A stretch of 64,000 nt of DNA from Nocardioides immobilis (GTDB lineage: Bacteria > Actinomycetota > Actinomycetes > Propionibacteriales > Nocardioidaceae). Below the pieces are notes generated by a model. The model made no database searches, was not told where the DNA came from, and saw nothing but the letters and a program-made list of their open reading frames with translations. Positions 60,624 to 64,000 of the stretch are shown piece by piece. How positions within the stretch are numbered: the stretch's first letter is position 1; each line of letters opens with the position of its first letter. Location: positions 1 to 64,000 of the forward strand of contig NZ_QXGH01000013.1 in assembly GCF_003515065.1 (NCBI RefSeq), written 5' to 3'. A program made the position numbers and the translations under genes.

Positions 60624-61582
60624 ATGTCTGCTGTGCAGAGCTACGAGGAGAAGCTGGCCACCCTGAGCGAGGGCTCGGTCCGGCTGTCCTTCAACGCGTT
60701 CAAGGACATCCCGTGGGACGACCCGGCGTACGCCATCGTCCCCGACGACGAGCGGTGGATCCTGCCGACCGTCGACCCGTTGGGTGGTCACGAGTGGTAC
60801 CGCTCGCTGCCACGCGATCGCCAGATCGAGATCGGCATGGCCCGGATGGCCAACATCTGCAAGGTCGGCTGGCAGTTCGAGAACGTGCTGATCAAGGGCG
60901 TCATGGAGTACCTCATGGACGTGCCCAACGGCTCCCCGGAGTTCCGGTACCTCATGCACGAGGTGACCGAGGAGACCCACCACATCCAGATGTTCCAGGA
61001 GTTCGTCAACCGCACGGGCGCCGACATCCCCGGCGCGGCCGGCTGGTTCCGGGTGGTCCAGTCCGTGCTGCCGGTCTTCGGCCGGCTGCTCCCCGAGATC
61101 TTCTTCACCGGCATCCTCGCCGGCGAGGAGCCGATCGACCACCTGCAGAAGGCGATCCTGCGCACCGGCGGCGACCTGCACCGCTCATCGTGCGGATCAT
61201 GCAGATCCACGTGGCCGAGGAGGCGCGGCACATCTCCTTCGCCCACGAGTTCCTCGCCCGCAAGGCGCCGACGCTCAACCCGGTCCGCAAGGCGCTGCTG
61301 TCCGTCGCCTACCCGATCGTGATGCGGGTCCTGTGCGACGTCATCGCCACGCCCACGAACCAGTTCATCAAGCAGTACGACATCCCCAAGGAGGTCATCA
61401 AGGACCTCTACTGGGACGCCCCGGAGTCGGAGAAGCTGCTGCGCGACCTGTTCGCCGACGTCCGCGTCCTCGCCCACGAGGCCGGCCTGATGAACCGCGT
61501 CTCGACGGTGCTGTGGAAGCGGCTCCGCATCGACGGCCGCCCGGCCCGCTACCGCAGCGAGCCGGCGCCGAAGGCCGCCTAG
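60624..61582 (+). pseudogene. AurF-like diiron (metal-dependent) oxygenase, frameshifted
   Basis: The gene begins at ATG 60624 (GAGAGGAG upstream). It reads through NICKVGWQFENVLIKGVMEYL, EVTEETHHIQMFQEFVNRTG (EExxH) and PEIFFTGILAGEEPIDHLQK to about residue 186, then loses frame at about 61181-61183. The rest, LIVRIMQIHVAEEARHISFAHE (EExxH; quoted in part) to the end at 61582, is intact in another frame. Adding one C to the CACCGCTC run gives LHPLIVR and a full protein of about 319 residues. AurF-like enzymes are diiron N- or C-oxygenases. The ferredoxin reductase fusion starts eight bases later. Mutation or sequencing error cannot be told apart here. Confidence 0.75.
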
Positions 61583-61589
61583 GACCACC

Positions 61590-63197
61590 GTGCCGTACGT
61601 CGTCACCCAGTCCTGTTGCAGTGACGCCGCCTGCGTCCTCGCCTGCCCGGTCAACGCCATCCACCCGGCGCCCGGTGAGCCCGGCTTCGCCGAGGCGGAG
61701 ATGCTGTACGTCGACCCCGTCACCTGCGTCGACTGCGGCGCCTGTGCCACGGCCTGTCCCGTCGACGCGTTGCAGCCGCACACGAAGCTGACCGACCAGC
61801 AGCTGCCGTTCGTCGAGATCAACGCCGGCTACTACCGGGACCACCCGCACGCGGACCGGACCCCGCTCGCCCTCGTCCCGAAGCACCGCGCCTCGCGCAC
61901 CGAGGGGCTGCGGGTGGCCGTTGTCGGAGCCGGCCCGGCCGGCATGTACGCCGCCGACGAGCTGCTCAAGCTCCCCGGCGTCGAGGTCGACGTCTTCGAC
62001 CGGCTGCCGACGCCGCACGGCCTCGCCCGGTACGGCGTCGCCCCCGACCACCCGAAGACGAAGCAGGTCATCGAGCTGTTCTCGCAGATCGAGAGGGAGC
62101 CGGGCTTCCGCTACCGGCTCAACGTCGAGGCGGGCACCGATGTGAGCGTCGACGAGCTGCGGTCGTCGTACCACGCGGTCATCTACGCCGTCGGCGCGGC
62201 GACCGACCGCCGGCTCGGGGTGCCCGGCGAAGACCTGCCCGGCAGTGTCTCGGCGACCGTGCTCGTCGCCTGGTACAACGGCCATCCCGACGCCGACGAC
62301 AACGACTACCCGCTCGCGAGCGAGCGCGCGGTGGTGGTCGGCAACGGCAACGTCGCGCTCGACGTCGCCCGGATCCTCACCAGCGACCCTGACCGGCTCG
62401 CCACGACCGACATCTCCGACCGCGCCCTGCTGGCGCTGCGCGACAGCTCGATCCGCGAGGTCGTGCTGCTCGGCCGCCGTGGTCCCGCCGACGCGGCGTT
62501 CACGCTGCCAGAGCTGATCGGCCTGTCGAACCTCGACGACATCGACGTCGCGGTCGAGGGTGAGGTCGCGGTGACGTCCGCCAAGACCCAGATCCTCGCC
62601 GAGCTCGCCGCCCGCACCCCCGCCCCCGGCCGCCGTCGGATCGTGCTCCGCTTCCACGCCGCTCCGGTGCGGATGCTGGGTGACGATCAGGTCGAGGGGA
62701 TCGAGGTGGTCCGCACGGAGGTCGTCGACGGCCGTGCCGTGCCGACCGGCGAGACCGAGCAGATCGAGGCCGGCCTGGTGCTCCGCGCGATCGGCTACCG
62801 GGCGCGCCCGGTGTCGGGCCTGCCGTTCGACGAGGACCGCGCGCTGGTCCCCAACGATGGCGGCCGGGTCGAGCCTGGTCTGTACGTCGGCGGCTGGATC
62901 AAGCGCGGCGCCACCGGCTTCCTCGGCACCAACAAGTCGTGCTCCAAGGAGACCGTCGACCGGCTGCTCGACGACCTGGACGCCGGGCTGCTGACGGCGC
63001 CGACGTCCGTCGTACCGCCGTTCGAGTACGAGCTGGACCACCGCGGCTGGCTCGCGATCGACCGGGCCGAGCGTGCTCTCGGAGAGGTGGCCGGGCGGCC
63101 GCGGGTGAAGCTGACGGACCGCCCTGCCCTGCGTGAGGCCGCCGTACCGGCCGTCCGTCGCAACGCGGGACGGGCCCGGGTCAGAGCAGGGCGCTGA
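61590..63197 (+). CDS. ferredoxin-NADP(+) reductase with N-terminal ferredoxin domain (FprB-like)
   Basis: A 535-residue fusion. Residues 1-75 form a ferredoxin with two cysteine clusters: CCSDAACVLACPVNAI and CVDCGACATACPVDAL, as in 7Fe/8Fe ferredoxins. Residues 105-535 are an adrenodoxin-reductase-like FNR: VAVVGAGPAGMYAADELL, PTPHGLARYGVAPDHP, VVGNGNVALDVARIL, GRRGPADAAFT and WIKRGATGFLGTNK. M. tuberculosis FprB has this arrangement. It would take electrons from NADPH to the fused cluster and to a partner such as the diiron protein just upstream. GTG start; its 3' end overlaps the convergent tetR by 17 bases. Confidence 0.9.
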   Translation: MPYVVTQSCCSDAACVLACPVNAIHPAPGEPGFAEAEMLYVDPVTCVDCGACATACPVDALQPHTKLTDQQLPFVEINAGYYRDHPHADRTPLALVPKHRASRTEGLRVAVVGAGPAGMYAADELLKLPGVEVDVFDRLPTPHGLARYGVAPDHPKTKQVIELFSQIEREPGFRYRLNVEAGTDVSVDELRSSYHAVIYAVGAATDRRLGVPGEDLPGSVSATVLVAWYNGHPDADDNDYPLASERAVVVGNGNVALDVARILTSDPDRLATTDISDRALLALRDSSIREVVLLGRRGPADAAFTLPELIGLSNLDDIDVAVEGEVAVTSAKTQILAELAARTPAPGRRRIVLRFHAAPVRMLGDDQVEGIEVVRTEVVDGRAVPTGETEQIEAGLVLRAIGYRARPVSGLPFDEDRALVPNDGGRVEPGLYVGGWIKRGATGFLGTNKSCSKETVDRLLDDLDAGLLTAPTSVVPPFEYELDHRGWLAIDRAERALGEVAGRPRVKLTDRPALREAAVPAVRRNAGRARVRAGR

Positions 63198-63879
63198 CGC
63201 GGGTCCGGCGGGTGAGCCGGATCCCGAGGCCGGTGGCCTGGCTCTGCAGGACCGCCCAGACCGACTCGGTGAGCAGCTCGGCGAGCACGTCGACCGGCGC
63301 GCGGTCGGCGGGGTTGCTGTGGACCCACCGGTTGACGGCACCGTCGATCAGGCCGACGACGCCGTAGGCCACCGGATCGGTGAGGGCCGCGTCGACGCCT
63401 GCCCGCGCGGCCGCCTCCCGGAGCAGCTGGTTGACGTGCTGGGCGACGGCCGACCGGCTGCCGGTGGCGGACCGGGAACCTTCCGCCGCGCGGGTGATCG
63501 CGCCGGTGCCGAGGAAGTGGTGGAGGAGCGGGTGGGCGGCCACCCATTCCACGTACGTCGTCACGGCGTCGGTCAGCGCGGAGTGGGCGGTCGAGCCCGG
63601 GTCGAGCTTCGGAAGCGCCACCGCCACCAGCCGCGTGAAGATCTCGGCCCTGAGCTGCGCCTCGAGGTCGTCCCGGTCGCGGAAGATCCGATAGACCACC
63701 GACCTCGGCACGCCCGCGGCGTGGGCGATGTCGCGCACGGACACTCCGTGGCCGACCTCGTCGACCAGGTCGACCGCGGCCGCGAGGATCCGCTCGCGCC
63801 GCTCCGCCGTGTGCTCGTCCCAACGCGTCGCGCGGCCGTCGAGCAGCTGCTCGTCGGTCGAGGTCGGGACGGAGGCCAT
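63181..63879 (-). CDS. TetR/AcrR family regulator
   Basis: A 232-residue regulator. The HTH is at about residues 45-65 (SVRDIAHAAGVPRSVVYRIF) after the usual RRERILAAAVDLVDE helix. The C-terminal domain includes HHFLGTGAITRAA and YGVVGLIDGAVNRW. Two perfect TGGACA-N3-TGTCCA palindromes lie 32 and 72 bases before its start, so autoregulation and control of a gene to the right of the window are likely. It converges on the ferredoxin reductase fusion. Confidence 0.85.
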   Translation of the reverse strand: MASVPTSTDEQLLDGRATRWDEHTAERRERILAAAVDLVDEVGHGVSVRDIAHAAGVPRSVVYRIFRDRDDLEAQLRAEIFTRLVAVALPKLDPGSTAHSALTDAVTTYVEWVAAHPLLHHFLGTGAITRAAEGSRSATGSRSAVAQHVNQLLREAAARAGVDAALTDPVAYGVVGLIDGAVNRWVHSNPADRAPVDVLAELLTESVWAVLQSQATGLGIRLTRRTRVSALL

Positions 63880-63910
63880 CGCACCAAGATAGCCGCTCGG
63901 ACCCCTTGAC

Positions 63911-63925
63911 TGGACACCTTGTCCA
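63911..63925. promoter_or_regulatory. TetR operator 1, TGGACACCTTGTCCA
   Basis: A perfect TGGACA-CCT-TGTCCA palindrome upstream of the tetR gene. A rightward TTGACT (63906-63911) and CATAGT (63927-63932) flank it, so it would cover a promoter reading out of the window. Confidence 0.65.
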
Positions 63926-63950
63926 ACATAGTTTTCCGGACATCAGAGTT

Positions 63951-63971
63951 CCTTGGACATCTTGTCCAAGG
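63951..63971. promoter_or_regulatory. TetR operator 2, CCTTGGACA-TCT-TGTCCAAGG
   Basis: A perfect 9-bp-arm palindrome of 21 bases with the same TGGACA-N3-TGTCCA core as operator 1, centred 43 bases from it (about four helical turns). Confidence 0.7.
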
Positions 63972-63987
63972 TAGGTCCCGCAACGGT

Positions 63988-64000
63988 CGGAGGCAGCAGT
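63988..64000 (+). promoter_or_regulatory. ribosome binding site of a gene starting beyond the right edge
   Basis: CGGAGG at about 63989-63994 lies at the right spacing for a start codon at or just after base 64000. Together with the two operators this implies a divergent gene, regulated by the TetR protein, immediately to the right. Confidence 0.4.

Overview
The window is high-GC DNA (around 70 % by eye) with dense genes, many GTG starts and 4-bp ATGA/GTGA stop-start overlaps. This suggests an actinomycete, most likely a Nocardioides-like member of the Propionibacteriales. That placement is inferred from gene content (tRNA adenosine deaminase-associated protein beside tadA, TIGR03086 and AMIN-like proteins, EthA- and FprB-type enzymes) and not from a marker gene.

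Left edge (1-3.7 kb): the C-terminus of a probable IS256-type transposase and its terminal sequence abut an AfsR/LuxR-type regulator that lacks its N-terminal part. Three exported proteins follow: an AMIN-like lipoprotein, a YkuD-type L,D-transpeptidase lipoprotein and an unknown secreted protein.

3.7-20.6 kb: nitrogen and polyamine catabolism. A PucR-type regulator is divergent from gabT-gabD-NDH-2-metallo-beta-lactamase-fold hydrolase. After a non-coding inverted-repeat element comes one long, tightly overlapping operon: a peptide/opine-type ABC importer (five genes), a TetR regulator, agmatine deiminase, an N-carbamoylputrescine amidase-like nitrilase, a dimethylargininase-like enzyme and an amidohydrolase. 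Together they could carry guanidino compounds through putrescine and GABA to succinate.

20.6-30.6 kb: housekeeping genes. A VIT1/CCC1 transporter, thpR, a phased 32-bp repeat cluster, a TRIC channel, pntAB, a 10-TM unknown protein with a butanediol-type dehydrogenase, upp, tadA and its partner.

30.6-43.5 kb: L-arabinose utilisation. It has a LacI regulator, galM, a furanose-type ABC importer (ytfQ-ytfR-ytfT-yjfF type), a second LacI regulator, araB, araD, araA and an aldo/keto reductase. Three lac-operator-like palindromes mark the promoters.

43.5-46.7 kb: an aldehyde dehydrogenase with its DUF779 partner, under a GAF-domain regulator. A repeated ACGTTGC-N4-ACGTTGC site lies upstream of both transcription units. 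A tRNA-Ser(CGA) with a strong terminator follows.

46.9-54.4 kb: envelope and signalling. A family 2 glycosyltransferase broken by a frameshift, a small membrane protein, a PAS-PAS-GGDEF-EAL protein, a MASE1 histidine kinase, a PAS/degenerate-DHp/receiver protein and a secreted RTX-like protein.

54.4-64 kb: ketone/aldehyde/xenobiotic oxidation. A short-chain dehydrogenase and an aldehyde dehydrogenase are divergent from a PucR regulator. Then come an alpha/beta hydrolase, an EthA-type Baeyer-Villiger monooxygenase, an AurF-like diiron protein (frameshifted), an FprB-type ferredoxin-NADP reductase fusion and a TetR regulator with two perfect operators at the right edge.
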